A stretch of DNA of 64,000 nt from contig NZ_CP102083.1 of the NCBI RefSeq assembly GCF_024582715.1, positions 186,001-250,000 of the forward strand, read 5' to 3'. The position numbers were made by a program, and so were the translations under genes. Origin of the DNA: Mycoplasma sp. 2045. Its GTDB lineage: Bacteria; Bacillota_I; Bacilli_A; Mycoplasmatales; Metamycoplasmataceae. The notes below the pieces were generated by a model. That model had not been told where the DNA came from. It saw nothing but the letters and a program-made list of their open reading frames with translations, and made no database searches. This document shows, in pieces, positions 1 through 12,911 of the stretch. How positions within the stretch are numbered: position 1 is the first letter of the stretch; every line of letters starts with the position of its first letter.

Positions 1-2177
<2,177 letters not shown>

Positions 2178-2201
2178 CTTGATCTTATTAAGGAGGCGAT
2201 T

Positions 2202-2486
2202 TTGATTTTTGCCAAAGCATCAAGATATGTAATAAATCCAGAAAAGTTAAAAGGATTTATTGATTATTTATTTATATTAACTAAAAAAACAAGAATGAAA
2301 GAAGAAAACTTATCATTCGAATATTCTGTCGATCCTGAGGGAGTAGTAATTGTTTTAGAAAGATGATCTACAAGATTAGATTATGAAAAGTTTATGCAGT
2401 TAGAAGAGTTTAAACAAGAGTTTAAAACCCTTAACAAAATGTGTAAATTAGTTAATACATTATATGATGTAGATTTAGTTAAATAG
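2202..2486 (+). CDS. ABM-domain (antibiotic biosynthesis monooxygenase-like) small protein
   Basis: The 94-residue product has a ferredoxin-like dimeric alpha-beta fold pattern of the ABM/YgiN type. It shows an N-terminal strand (IFAKASRYVIN), a helix, and then the typical VIVLERW and DYEKFMQLEEFK segments. Members of this fold act as quinol or heme monooxygenases, but the substrate here cannot be inferred. The TTG start at 2202 is chosen because AGGAGG (2191-2196) lies five bases upstream and no ATG fits. It follows metG by 24 bases and is probably co-transcribed with it; a terminator follows directly. Confidence 0.7.
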
Positions 2487-2507
2487 TAATAATAATTTTA
2501 AGTAAAT

Positions 2508-2539
2508 TCAACTCATTAAATTAATCGAGTTGATTTTTT
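2508..2539 (+). terminator. Rho-independent terminator of the metG operon
   Basis: A perfect 7-bp stem TCAACTC/GAGTTGA with a 12-base loop is followed by six T. It lies 21 bases after the ABM-protein stop codon. Confidence 0.85.
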
Positions 2540-2566
2540 ATCCAAATTTATTAAAGTGAGGTATTT

Positions 2567-3226
2567 ATGGTTATAGGTATAAGTGGAATGATTGCTGCAG
2601 GAAAAAGTTCGTTAGTTAAAAACTTACAAAAAGAGTTTCCTACTTCAAAAATATTAAGAGAGTTTGAAGAATCTGATGATGTTTTCAACACTTTCTTAAA
2701 TTGATTGTATGAAAATAAATCAAATTTAACAATTAGTTTTCAATCTTATATAGCCGAAAATCATTCAGATAAGTTTGCAAAATTATTAGATGAATACAAT
2801 CAATCAAATTCAAATATTAAAAGAGATCACATTTTTGTTGATAGATTTGCATTAGAACATTATATTTTTGCTAAGTTGATATTATCGGCAAAAAGTGAAA
2901 AATATTTACAGGCTTATGATGCTATGTTTGAAAAGTTAGTAACTGAAGATGAAATGCCACATTTTGCAATTTTCTTGGATGTAGATTTTGAAACATTTAA
3001 GAAAAGATTGTTTGCAAGAAATAGAGAATCAGAAGTGAAGAATTTTGATTCTAATTACGAATATTTTAAAAATTTACATTCTAACTATTTAAAAATCTTT
3101 AAAGAGATAGCTTCAAAATATAACCTTAAGTACTATGTCATAGACACAAATGATAAAGATGAAAAACAAATATTGCAAGAAGCATTATCAATTATTAGTG
3201 ATGAAGAAAAATTACTTAGTGAATAG
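2567..3226 (+). CDS. Deoxynucleoside kinase (dAdo/dGuo kinase type)
   Basis: This enzyme phosphorylates deoxynucleosides for the salvage pathway, on which mycoplasmas depend because they make no nucleotides de novo. The 219-residue protein starts MVIGISGMIAAGKSS, with the P-loop GMIAAGKSS at residues 7-15. It has a VDRFALEHYIFAK segment like the DR(S/F) substrate motif of the family, and an arginine-rich lid near RLFARNRESE. TGA is Trp at the AENK-proximal position 2702. The start is the ATG at 2567; only a weak GTGAGG precedes it at 2557-2561. Substrate specificity cannot be read from the sequence. Confidence 0.88.
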
Positions 3227-3251
3227 ATTTTCCTTTTTATCACAATTAAGT

Positions 3252-3300
3252 AAACACTTGTTTTTAGTTCTATTAAGAACAGGAAATGAGTGTTTTTCTT
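3252..3300 (+). terminator. Terminator after deoxynucleoside kinase
   Basis: The outer stem AAACACT/AGTGTTT encloses an inner GTTC/GAAC stem and is followed by a T-rich run. It lies just downstream of the kinase stop. Confidence 0.7.
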
Positions 3301-3319
3301 TTTGCAAAAGCATAAAAAA

Positions 3320-3347
3320 CAACACTAATATAATTGATTTAGTGTTG
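3320..3347 (-). terminator. Terminator of the minus-strand lipoprotein gene
   Basis: The hairpin CAACACTAA/TTAGTGTTG lies about 20 bases beyond the lipoprotein stop. On the minus strand it is followed by a T run (GTTTTTTATG). Confidence 0.75.
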
Positions 3348-3366
3348 TATAAAATATATGTAAAAA

Positions 3367-3969
3367 TTATTGAGCTGGAAGATTTAATGTAACTTCGAAT
3401 GCTTTTGAAGAAGTCTTAACCGGTGTTGCATCATTAACAAATTTAACAACTTTGAATTTAATTGTAACTGTGCCTTGTGATTCATTGTAAACTGTGTTAA
3501 GTCATCCGCTTGCCCCTTGAACACCTTGTTTGTTTACGTATTCAGGTTTTACATCATTAGCAATCATGTAACCACTTTTAATGTATTGAATTCCTTTTTC
3601 AGCATTAATAGCCTTAATTTCTGTTGAAGGTTGTGTAACATTGTAATCTCTACCAACACCTGTTGCTAATTGACCATCATAGTTAGAGAAGAATAATTGT
3701 CTTTTTCTTTCTTCACCTGTTGTTAATTTTTTAATAATATCTTGTCTTTTTTCTGGTAAGAATGTGAATAATTCAGCTCCTTTAGCCACTAATCTTTCAC
3801 CAATTTTATCTAATTCAGCAATTTCTGCGTCAGCATGTACAGGTGAACCTGTGTTAGGGCTACCAGGTTGTTCTGGTTTTTTAGTATCTTTACATGACAC
3901 TGCCACGGCTGGCGCCACAATAGCTGATAATCCAGCAATACTCATAAGTAAAGTTTTTAATTTTTTCAT
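3367..3969 (-). CDS. Small surface lipoprotein of unknown function
   Basis: The 200-residue predicted lipoprotein has the signal peptide MKKLKTLLMSIAGLSAIVAP ending in lipobox AVSC, with Cys26 as the lipidation site. A proline/glycine/serine-rich spacer (PEQPGSPNTGSPV) follows, then an alpha-helical middle and a beta-rich end (TVTIKFKVVKF...FEVTLNLPAQ). I recognise no functional domain. The ATG at 3969 is preferred over the in-frame ATG at 3978 because AGGAG (complement of 3979-3983) abuts the latter but is nine bases from the former. The upstream region holds the palindrome at 4061-4077 and, further up, a terminated RNA candidate. One Trp codon (TGA) is used near the end. Confidence 0.85.
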
Positions 3970-4060
3970 AATAATCATCTCCTGAAAATTAATTTATCTA
4001 CTTAAATTTAAGCACATTTTTCAAATATTATGTAATAAATATGTAATTTTTTCTTATTTT

Positions 4061-4077
4061 TTTCACATTTTGTGAAA
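4061..4077. promoter_or_regulatory. Palindromic element TTTCACA-TTT-TGTGAAA
   Basis: A perfect 7-bp inverted repeat with a 3-bp centre, 92 bases upstream of the lipoprotein start. Closely similar elements stand before the protease genes at 7737-7755 and 17263-17278, which suggests a shared operator or curved-DNA element. The function is inferred. Confidence 0.4.
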
Positions 4078-4123
4078 AATTAAGGATTTTTTCTCTGGTT
4101 ACACTCTTTATTCAGTGAATTCT

Positions 4124-4304
4124 GAAATAAAAACCACAGCAAGAATGCTGTGGCGAAGTTATGTAAGACATAATAATGATTATGTGTTTTACATAAAATT
4201 ATTTAGTGACAGGTGTTTAATAATTTAACACAAGAAGGATGTTTCATGGACATCACATTCTTTATCCGAATCATGTTCAAGGATAAAGCACTAGTATTAT
4301 TATA
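4124..4304 (-). ncRNA. Candidate structured small RNA with its own promoter and terminator
   Basis: On the minus strand, a TATAAT box (complement of 4299-4304) precedes about 170 bases that hold a series of stem-loops. These include TTATCC/GGATAA, GATGT/ACATC, GTGTT/AACAC-type pairs, and a strong two-part hairpin at 4159-4196 with arms TTATGTAA/TTACATAA and ACATAAT/ATTATGT. The series ends in an 8-bp GC-rich stem CCACAGCA/TGCTGTGG (4134-4153) followed by a T run, a classical terminator on this strand. No open frame of note is present. It does not match my memory of 4.5S RNA, tmRNA, RNase P or purine-riboswitch consensus. It could be a free small RNA or an attenuating leader of the lipoprotein gene, whose start lies 155 bases downstream. 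Confidence 0.5.
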
Positions 4305-4339
4305 AGATAAAAATTCAAAAAATGAAAAAAATTTTCATC

Positions 4340-4345
4340 TATAAT
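4340..4345 (+). promoter_or_regulatory. -10 box TATAAT immediately before lepA (short or absent leader)
   Basis: A consensus TATAAT ends ten bases before the lepA ATG. There is no Shine-Dalgarno sequence between them and no convincing -35. Transcription would start at or within a few bases of the ATG. Confidence 0.6.
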
Positions 4346-4355
4346 TTAAAGAACT

Positions 4356-6158
4356 ATGGAAAAAAGTAAAATTCGTAATTTCTCAATAATAGCTCACATA
4401 GATCACGGTAAGAGTACTTTAGCTGATCGTATTTTAGAATACACAAATACAGTAGACACAAGAGAGTTAACTGCTCAATTTTTAGATTCAATGGATCTTG
4501 AAAAGGAACGTGGTATTACAATTAAACTAAATGCAGTTCAAATCAAGTATAAAGACTATATTTTTCATTTAATTGATACACCGGGACACGTTGATTTTAA
4601 TTATGAAGTTTCTAGATCACTCGCAGCTTCTGAGGGAGCTTTATTGCTTGTGGATGCAACACAAGGTATTGAAGCTCAAACTTTAGCTAATGTTTATTTA
4701 GCAATTGAAAATAATTTAGAAATCTTACCTGTTATAAATAAAATCGATCTACCAAGTGCTGATGTTGAAGGTGTTAAAAAAGAAATAGAAGAAGTTATCG
4801 GTATACCGACTGATAATGCTATTTTGGTGTCTGCAAAAACAGGTCAAGGTGTTCATCAATTGCTTGATGCGATTGTTGAATATATCCCAGCACCTAAAAA
4901 TGCAGATGATAATAAACCTTTAAAAGCATTGATTTTCGATAGTTACTTTGATCCATATCGTGGAGTTGTTATGTTTATCAGAGTATTCGAAGGTAAGCTT
5001 AAAACAGGAGATAAGTTTAAATTTATGTCAAGACACGATGCAGGAAACGAGTATCATGTTATTGACTTAGGTATTAAAAATCCAAATGAAACCAAAAAAG
5101 ATGAATTAGTTGCAGGAGAAGTTGGATGAGTTTCAGCAGCAATTAGAGATGCAAAAGAAGTTAACGTCGGGGATACAATCACTTTAATTTCTAATCCAAC
5201 AAAACAAGCTCTTCCAGGTTACAAAAAAATGAAACCTGTTGTGTTTACCGGTTTTTACCCAATCGACACAAAAGATTACATGGATCTTAAGGAAAGTTTA
5301 GAAAAAATTTCATTATCAGACTCATCAATCACATGAGAACAAGAAACATCAAAAGCATTAGGATTTGGATTTAGAGTTGGTTTCTTAGGAATGTTGCATA
5401 TGGAAATTCTTCAAGAGAGACTTGATAGAGAATATAAGGTTGGAATTATTGCAACAAGTCCAAGTGTTGAGTATAAAGTAACTACTACAAAAGGAGAAAT
5501 TGAATACATTTCTAACCCTACATTGTTTCCTGATAGAACATTTATAGAACAAATCGAAGAACCATATGTTGAAGCAAGTATTTTTGTACCAAATGAATAT
5601 ATTGGTAATGTTATGGAACTTTGTCAAAATAAAAGAGGTATTTATAAAACTTTAGAGACAGTTGACTCTAGAAGAACTAGAATAATTTATGAATTACCAT
5701 TAGCTGAAACTGTTTTTGATTTCTTTGATAGATTAAAATCTACCACAAAAGGTTATGCATCATTTGAATATGAGTGAATTGGATATAGACCTTCAGATTT
5801 AGTGAAAGTAGATATCTTATTAAATGGAGATAAAGTTGATGCATTCTCAATAATTACACATAGAGAAAAAGCATATGAAGCAGCAAGAGAGTTATGTGTA
5901 AAACTCAAGGATGCAATACCTAGACAAAACTTCGAAGTACCTGTGCAGGCCACAATTGGTGGAAAAATTATTGCAAGAGAAACAATTAAAGCTTATAGAA
6001 AAGATGTTACTGCAAAACTTTATGGTGGGGATGTAACAAGAAGACAAAAATTACTCAAGAAGCAAAAAGAAGGTAAGAAACGTATGAAAAAACTTGGTTC
6101 TATTGAAGTTCCACAAGAAGCTTTCTTATCGGTTTTAAAAACAAATATTGACAAATAA
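4356..6158 (+). CDS. lepA: Elongation factor 4 (back-translocase LepA)
   Basis: This ribosome-associated GTPase promotes back-translocation of stalled ribosomes. The 600-residue product matches the usual LepA length. GTPase motifs are clear: G1 in [10 protein letters not shown] near residue 17, switch I with ERGITIK, G3 DTPGHVDF, and G4 NKIDLP. Domain II and the LepA-specific C-terminal region rich in basic residues ([21 protein letters not shown]) follow. Internal TGA codons (near 5127, 5335 and 5775) are Trp. It starts at the ATG 4356 directly after a TATAAT box with no ribosome binding site. A hairpin terminator follows the stop. Confidence 0.97.
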
Positions 6159-6165
6159 TTTATTT

Positions 6166-6190
6166 AACCAGGTTAATACCTGGTTATTTT
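6166..6190. terminator. Terminator between lepA and the convergent protease gene
   Basis: A 7-bp stem AACCAGG/CCTGGTT with loop TTAATA is followed by a T-rich run on the plus strand. It overlaps the stop codon of the convergent gene at 6184. Confidence 0.75.
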
Positions 6191-7614
6191 ATTAATCAAG
6201 TTTTATAGTTATCTCCATATAAATTTCTAATTGCATCTTTATATGATGATTTTTGATTTTGATATCCTCCATAAATTAAATCATATGGTTCTATGTTGTA
6301 CAAACCGAAGTTCTCTGAATAATCTAATTCAGGAGATCTTAATAAACAAGATATTGATGCTTTATTTTTAAAATCAACATCATATGTAGCAAACATTAAA
6401 CCAAGTAATTGATTATTTTGATTAACAACCGGAGATCCTGATGAACCATAATATGGTTGATAATCATTTATTACGAATCCTAAACCATAATTAACAAATT
6501 TATTTGCTTTGAAAATTGATTTATTTAGATACTTAAAATTATTTAGATGCTTTATGTATCTAAAGTTCAGCAAAATATCGACAAAACCAGGATAGTTTTT
6601 AAAAAAATGAAATTGCTCTGAATGATTTAATTTATTTGAATTATTAAAAGTGAGCTCATTTTCCTTATCATGGTAACCAATTGAATAAAATTCTTGATTT
6701 TTCAAATCATTATCAGAAGAGATTGCGTTAATTTTTTCAATATTAATAAATTTCTCTAATCATTCATTGAATGAGATCTTTTTACATCTGACTAAATTTT
6801 CGTTTTTATAGTATTCAAAAATCAAATTACTTTTATTATGAAGATTTTTTAAATCAAGTTCCAATATACCAAAGTCGATCATTTCTTCGATATTATCCAT
6901 ATTGTGGATGTAATCTTTAGGACTAGACTTTAGAAAATCTAATGCTAAATATACAATTCTAAAATCACTGGGATTAAAGTTAAAAATTTCTTTAACTTCT
7001 TGATTTTTATTCGGATAAAATTTCACTTTCGAAACTTGAACTTGTGAAGTTATAAAACTACTTTCGTCATTTAATAATTGATTATCATTGACAATATTTG
7101 AAAATATTGAGTCATCAGAACAATTCTTTCTAAAATTATTTAGAACATGAGCATTTGTGGCAAAATACAATTTTTCAACTTCACCATTATCATCAAGATG
7201 ATAATCAAATAAACTGATAGTGCCTGAGTGAATCATATATTTTGATTGTGAGTTTACCTTGTTATAAGGGTTATAGTTATGAAACGAAACTTTAAATACA
7301 TTATCAATCATATCTTGATACTGAGAGTTAAAAATATTAAGATTGATTTGATTGTTTTTATCAAGTTTGATGTTTTCTCAATTCACTTTTGTCGAACCTA
7401 GCAAAATTTTGTTATTAATTAATAATGGAACAAAATTACTTAAATATTTCTGATTCAATAGATTATTTGTTGTTTTATAAGAATTTGTATTCTGATTTTT
7501 TTCATTAATTTCTTTAGTTAATTGATAGTTATTTGTTTTACATGAAATAGCGAAAAAGCTAAAACTAAAGATCAATTTCATAAAAGTTATTAAATAGACT
7601 CCAATTTTTACCAT
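6184..7614 (-). CDS. DUF31/MIP-family serine protease lipoprotein
   Basis: The 476-residue protein is predicted to be surface-anchored, with lipobox AISC and Cys25. It carries a trypsin-like triad in the order expected for the mycoplasma DUF31 peptidases, which include the immunoglobulin protease MIP. His156 lies in YFATNAHV, Asp247 in DFGILELD, and the nucleophile is Ser392 in GSSGSPVVNQ. It is short for MIP, lacking much of the N-terminal arm. No obvious immunoglobulin-binding partner (MIB) sits beside it, so the substrate is open. The ATG at 7614 has TGAGG upstream. Three TGA codons (7380, 6762 and 6198 region) are Trp. The gene diverges from the subtilase at 7849. Confidence 0.78.
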
Positions 7615-7848
7615 AATTACCTCATTAAAATAGTAATTTTTCCGAAAAATGAACTATTACTGAATTAACTAAAGAAATTGAAAAGATTATTAACCTTTAG
7701 TAACTTATCCACATGTTCTGAAGTTTTAAATCATATTTTCCACAAAATGTGAAAAAAACAATTTTTTAGTAATGTTTTTCATTTTTTATTTCATTAAGTA
7801 GTAGAATAAAGTTATTAGAGGTATAAAACTTATTTTCAGGAGAATAAA
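7615..7848. promoter_or_regulatory. Divergent promoter region of the two protease genes, with palindromic element 7737-7755
   Basis: The 234-bp AT-rich spacer carries TTTC-CACAAAATGTG-AAAA at 7737-7755, a variant of the palindrome at 4061. It lies between the divergent starts at 7614 and 7849. The plus-strand gene has AGGAGA at 7838-7843 inside the same TTTTCAGGAGA context that precedes the lipoprotein at 3969. Exact promoters are uncertain. Confidence 0.45.
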
Positions 7849-10386
7849 ATGAACAAAATTAAAAAAATATTTCAAAAATTGCTTTTGCCTTCATTAATTT
7901 CACCAGTCATTATTTGCTCTTCATTAAGTGTAAGTGCAAAACCGAGTTCCGAAGAATTCGAACAAATGGTTCGTGATTTATATGATCATTATATTGAACT
8001 TGAAAATATTGAGGAATTTAATAAATTAATGAAATCAGAAGAAAATGAAAGTCCTTATCTCCAATATTTCCAAAAATTGGGTATTGCAGATTCGATAAAC
8101 AAAGTTAATGAAAACAATCATGAAAAGACAAAAATTGGAATTATTGAATTAGGACTTGTTAATCCTTGATTATTTCTACAAAACGATGAAACATCAGATA
8201 ATTTAAAATTATATCTTCCTAAATATAGCAAGGAAGAAATTTCAGATAAGAAAGATATGGAATATTTTGTCAAAGATTCAATAGACGTTATATCAAGTGA
8301 GTCTTTCAAGAAAATGGAAAATTCAAAACTAACAAGAAATATGTTATGAAAGCTCAATAAAGAAATTTTTTGAGTAAATAATAAAGTAAATTTAAATAAT
8401 AATTCAGGTACTTTAGGTGAAGTGATACAAAGAGAATCGCTTGAAAATCTTTTTTCATCTCATGCAACAACTGTGGCAAGTATAATGAGTGGTCATTTAG
8501 GTATATTAAAAAATGCAGAAATTCATTCAGCTTCAATTAATATGTTTAATCCTTTCTCTTTAGGAGAGAAAACATTTTTGACATATTATGATCATAAAAC
8601 AGATGATACGAAAATAATAAATCAGTCACTTGGTCGTACTCCTGATTACTTCCGAATAAGAACTCTGGATTCCATTCTAAGAAAAATGTTATCTAACAAT
8701 GTTAAATTAATAAATATGAGTTTTGGAGGATCCACAATCTTCGAAGAAGGAGTTGGAAAAAATGTTTGAAATCATTTAAACAAAGTAAGTTCCAGATTTG
8801 AAAAAATTAAAGCTGAATACAATATTAAAAATTTTGATGAATTATACATGTATCTGATAAGGAAAGGTGTTTGAAATGACAAGTTAGAACAAGAAGATCT
8901 GGAAATGTTTTTAGAAATAAAACACATAATTTTATGATACTTATATACTAACGAGCGTTTAAACACTAAAGAAAATATTCAAAAAGCTTTACAAATGGGA
9001 TATAGTAATTTTTGCAATTGGGATGAAAGAAATCAGAAAATAGAAAAATTAGAAAAATTATTGGACCATAAATATTCGTATGCACCTATTATGAGCATGA
9101 TTGATTCATATGCATTCAAATATAATATGAAATTTTTTATAGCAGCAGGTAATGATGAGGAGTGGCTATCTTTATTAAGAATTTGCGATCGTTTAACTTA
9201 TCATATGGAAACTAATTCAAAATTGAGAAAAAAATTAGATTTAAAATATATCGATAGTATGTCGGCTAATACTAATAGTGGGAAAAACGTTATATATGTT
9301 GGTTCTATGAATCCTTCAGGATATGTCTCAAGATTTAGTCAACAAGGTTCTTATGATAAAGGTGATTTCCCATTAATAATTAATTATGGTGAGTTAAATA
9401 ATTTACCTATTGATACAGAAAATAGAAGATCAGAAAATTTATTTAAACTACTTTATAAAGATCAAACTGGCACAAGTTTTGCTACTCCTATGACTACAGG
9501 AACAATTGCATTGTTAGAAGCAGAAAGCTCTAAAATCGCACACAATAAAGCACCTAGAGATTGAAAAGCAGCGTTAGCTTCTTCTTCAAGATATATTTGG
9601 GATTTAGGTGCTAGAGATTATGACCCATCAGATGATCCGGAATTTTTGGAAACTTTTAATGCTTTAGAATTTGAGGCTGTCCATTCTAATAATTCATATA
9701 CAATGTCTGGTTTTGGTTCAATTAAATATAAAACATTAAAAGATGTTTTAGAAAATGAAATATGAGTAAAAATTCCTGATATAACTAATAAAGAAGATGA
9801 ACCGGAAATAGTAAAAATCCCTGCAGATCTTAATGGTTGCACAATCCACTTTTTCGGTTTACCAAGAAATAAAATTGAAAACAACAGTTATCGTGAAGTA
9901 TTCAGAAAAGGTTTTGATGAAATATCAAGAATTGTAAAATTAGATATTTCTGAATTTGTGAAAAATAAAAATAGTTTAAGAGTAGCTCTGTCTTGAGATT
10001 TTACGAATTCAGAATATAGATTAAATAAATTCAAAGAAAAATATTCAGCATTAGCTAATTCAGATATCACCTTATATGAAATTAAGAAAGAGTTAGTAGA
10101 TATTTTCGATTTAGAAGTATGACCATATACTGAACGAAGTGGTTGACATAATGACGTCATTAACTCAAATAATGTTAAGAAAAAAGGTTATTGAAATTTC
10201 AGTACAGGAACTGATACAAATGTTGAGTGTGTTAAAATTGACAAAATAGATTTTGAAGATGCAGAAAAATTAGATATTAGACTGATAACAAAAACAAAAA
10301 GCAAGTTTTTCACTGAAGAAAAATATGAATTAATTAAGAGGGTATTGGCAGGTGGTTTATTAACAGTGACGATTTCTGCTGATTAG
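7849..10386 (+). CDS. Secreted subtilisin-like (S8) protease with Glu at the catalytic Asp position
   Basis: The 845-residue product has an N-terminal export signal (MNKIKKIFQKLLLPSLISPV). It lacks a clean lipobox, since the Cys in VIICS is preceded by Ile. The S8 fold shows His205 in SSHATTVASIMSG, INMSFGG, oxyanion Asn435 in FFIAAGND, and Ser543 in GTSFATPMTTG. The strand that normally ends with the catalytic Asp reads KIGIIELG, with Glu100 where Asp is expected. A roughly 230-residue insertion separates the His and Ser regions, and a C-terminal beta-rich domain follows. RBS is AGGAGA. The next gene begins two bases after the stop, so the two form an operon. Confidence 0.85.
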
Positions 10387-10388
10387 AA

Positions 10389-12587
10389 ATGAAAATGAAA
10401 AAATATAAAAGTCTTATATCTATACCTATATTAACTGCAACAATTTTAACACCTGCTTTCTTTATTAATAGCTGTAATGAAGAAGGATATTTGAGAGAGA
10501 ATTGTAACATATGAGAAAAAGTGGATGTTGAACCTGCTTTTAAATTAAAATCATTTAATCTAATGAGTGATGATTATGCTGTGCACATAAAAGATAAAGT
10601 GAAGAATGAAATCGATTTTTTATCAGCGAACTTGAAATCTACATTTTTGAAAGATATAGAAATAGATTATGATTCGGCTTTAAGTAATTTTATTTTAAAC
10701 AGAAATAAAATTCAATACAAAATTAGCACAACAATAAAGGAAATTAAAAGTTATTATGACGAGTTATCTGATGAACCTAACAAAATGTCTACTTTTGAAT
10801 CTTTTGAGAATAGAAAATTGGAGATTTTATTAAATTATTTAAAAAATACTAAACCTAACATTTCATCAATTGATAAAACAAACCATTTAGCAAGTGTTTC
10901 TAGCGATACAAATAAAAAATTGAGCAGTTTAATGAATGACATTAAACCAATTAACTCAAAATTTAAAATAAATTGAAATGAATTTAAAAAATTTTCAAAA
11001 GAGTATGATAGTAGTTTCCACAATGACGTTGCAAAATTCAATAAGTCTACAATACAAAATAAGTTTGATCAATTTTGATTTACTCACCTTTTAATGAGTA
11101 CCTTTAATCATAAAAACTTAAACGCTGTATTTGATTTTGACAAAAGTAGTGATCCTATTCTTAATTTCATTGAATTAGCAGATAAATTTATTAATCTGTG
11201 AGAGTTAAATTATAATTTTGAAAAATATGCAGTCGCTAATAAATATAATGACGATAGGATTTTCATCCCTAAAATTACTTCATATTATCACGAAGTTCCT
11301 CCAGTGAAAATCTCAGACTTTGACAAGCACATACAAGACAGGATTGAGAATTCCGATTTTCTAATTCAAATTCCAGTAGTGAATAACCATAATGATGAAC
11401 TTGATGAAATTTTAAATGGAATGTTTTCTAAATTTAATAATCATGATAGTTCTTATTGAGATTATGTTTATCATAATATTATTCATCCAAGATATGTTAA
11501 TTATGTTTATAGTAGTTCTAAGAATTATGAAGTAGAAAGATATTACTTCTATATTAATTCTGCATATTATTTTAAAAATAAAAATACTAAACAAAATGAT
11601 TCTCCAATATGAGTAATAAACTCTTTAACATCATCTAGAGACAAAAATACTAGTTTTCCCGAAGATAAATATTGATTAATGTCTCAAAACGAAATAAACG
11701 GTAATAATAAGAATAATCACTCGCTATTTTATGATGCTATTATAAAAGATGATATTGAAATTTTAAACACTTATCAAAATTCGAATAATCATAATGATGC
11801 AAAAAAATGATTCAAACCTACTGAAGATATCCTAGTTTGATTTGACCCATTAAAAGGAGTGGATGAGTGATATGAATTTTCATCTAGAAATAAAGATAAT
11901 AATTTCTACATAATAAATAAATACAATAATAGGGTTTATTTAAATCCTAAAGGTAATTTGTACAGTAATGAAACATCACAAGTAATATTCGATGACCTCA
12001 CTATTAACCAGTGACTAGGTCTTGAGAATTTGGATAAGATAGATGAAAATAAGATTCCTATAGAATATGCAAAATATTTAGAAAAATTTAAGTCAATTTT
12101 TAATAAAGTGGAATATCGAAAAAATGACACTTGAACAAAAGTTTATGAGTTAATCACTTTATTTGGACATGAATCTGAATATTTAAAGGAATCAGGTTTG
12201 GAAGGTTTTAAAACAAAAATTAGAAATGCAGATTATTCTATTCTAGGAGATAACTATAATATTTCTTATTCGTTTGATGCGTCTGAATTAGATAAAATTG
12301 CAAAATATATAAATAAGGATGAATTGTTATCTGCTTATTTGAACAAAATAGACTATATAGTTAATAAGTTGAAAGAAATTAAAAATGAAATTTTAAGTTG
12401 ATCTGAAACTGATGACTCTAAGTTTAAAAAACATTTAAGAAATTATTTAAATATACTTTATAAATATGATAATTCAAAACAAAATAATGACAAATATGAC
12501 GCATTAATAAATTCAAAAATACTTAGTCAAATAAATGATACTGTTGAATTTATTAACCAATTACTTATGAATTTAAAGATTAACTAA
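10389..12587 (+). CDS. Large lipoprotein co-transcribed with the subtilase
   Basis: The 732-residue lipoprotein has signal MKMKKYKSLISIPILTATIL and lipobox INSC (Cys29; an in-frame ATG at 10395 is an alternative start). The mature part is hydrophilic and predicted mostly helical at both ends, with an aromatic-rich middle. I recognise no domain. It starts two bases after the protease stop with no Shine-Dalgarno, which suggests translational coupling. Its position beside two secreted proteases hints at a role in binding or presenting a substrate. An immunoglobulin-binding (MIB-like) role cannot be claimed from sequence alone. Ten or more TGA codons encode Trp. Confidence 0.8.
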
Positions 12588-12642
12588 AATCGAAATTCAC
12601 TGAATTGTAAAGTGAGATGCTATAAGCTTAGTTAAACCAAAA

Positions 12643-12687
12643 CAAGAAAAGTAGGCAGAAAATAAAAAACTGTCTACTTTTCTTGTT
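12643..12687 (+). terminator. Terminator after the protease-lipoprotein operon
   Basis: A 16-bp stem CAAGAAAAGTAGGCAG/CTGTCTACTTTTCTTG with one G-T wobble lies 55 bases after the lipoprotein stop. The same hairpin recurs in the right-hand repeat. Confidence 0.75.
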
Positions 12688-12730
12688 CTAGTTTGACAGC
12701 GGTCGTCTATTTATTTTTTTAAATTTCAAC

Positions 12731-12788
12731 ATTTAATTAAAAACCTCAATATAACTACTGCTAAAATGTGTTCGTTATATTGAGGTTT
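12731..12788 (-). terminator. Orphan copy of the M13 peptidase terminator
   Basis: The 15-bp stem AAACCTCAATATAAC/GTTATATTGAGGTTT with a minus-strand T run duplicates the functional terminator at 14874-14921. Here no complete gene precedes it. Confidence 0.75.
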
Positions 12789-12808
12789 ATATTTTTCAAT
12801 TTAGTTAT

Positions 12809-12886
12809 CTATCAAATTTTGATTTGTTCTTCTTCAGGTAAAAACATTTGATCGTTTTCTTTTAAGTTATAAGTTTTTGTGAAATC
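12809..12886 (-). pseudogene. Duplicated 3' end of the M13 peptidase gene
   Basis: These are the last 26 codons of the peptidase (ending ...EEEQIKIW and TAG), copied as part of the direct repeat and cut off from the body of the gene by the IS. There is no start codon. It is a by-product of the insertion. Confidence 0.88.
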
Positions 12887-12911
12887 CCCGAGTTTCCAAG
12901 TTTGAAGGTCT

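Larger units (their letters stand above)
12603..12886. repeat. Left copy of a 284/286-bp direct repeat flanking the IS element
   Basis: This segment is repeated at 14734-15019. The only differences I find are one extra A and one extra T in homopolymer runs in the right copy. It holds the plus-strand terminator, the minus-strand terminator, and the last 26 codons (with stop) of the M13 peptidase. It is best explained as a target duplication made when the IS inserted. Confidence 0.93.

Noticed and set aside
3150-3392. An 80-codon frame overlapping the deoxynucleoside kinase end
   Set aside because: It is out of frame with the kinase, crosses two terminators and has no ribosome binding site.
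4130-4310. A plus-strand riboswitch controlling lepA
   Set aside because: The only terminator with a T run here is on the minus strand, and lepA has a -10 box immediately before its ATG, downstream of the hairpins.
10389-12587. Naming the lipoprotein as the immunoglobulin-binding protein MIB
   Set aside because: Size and neighbourhood are suggestive, but no recognisable MIB or Protein M signature could be read by eye.
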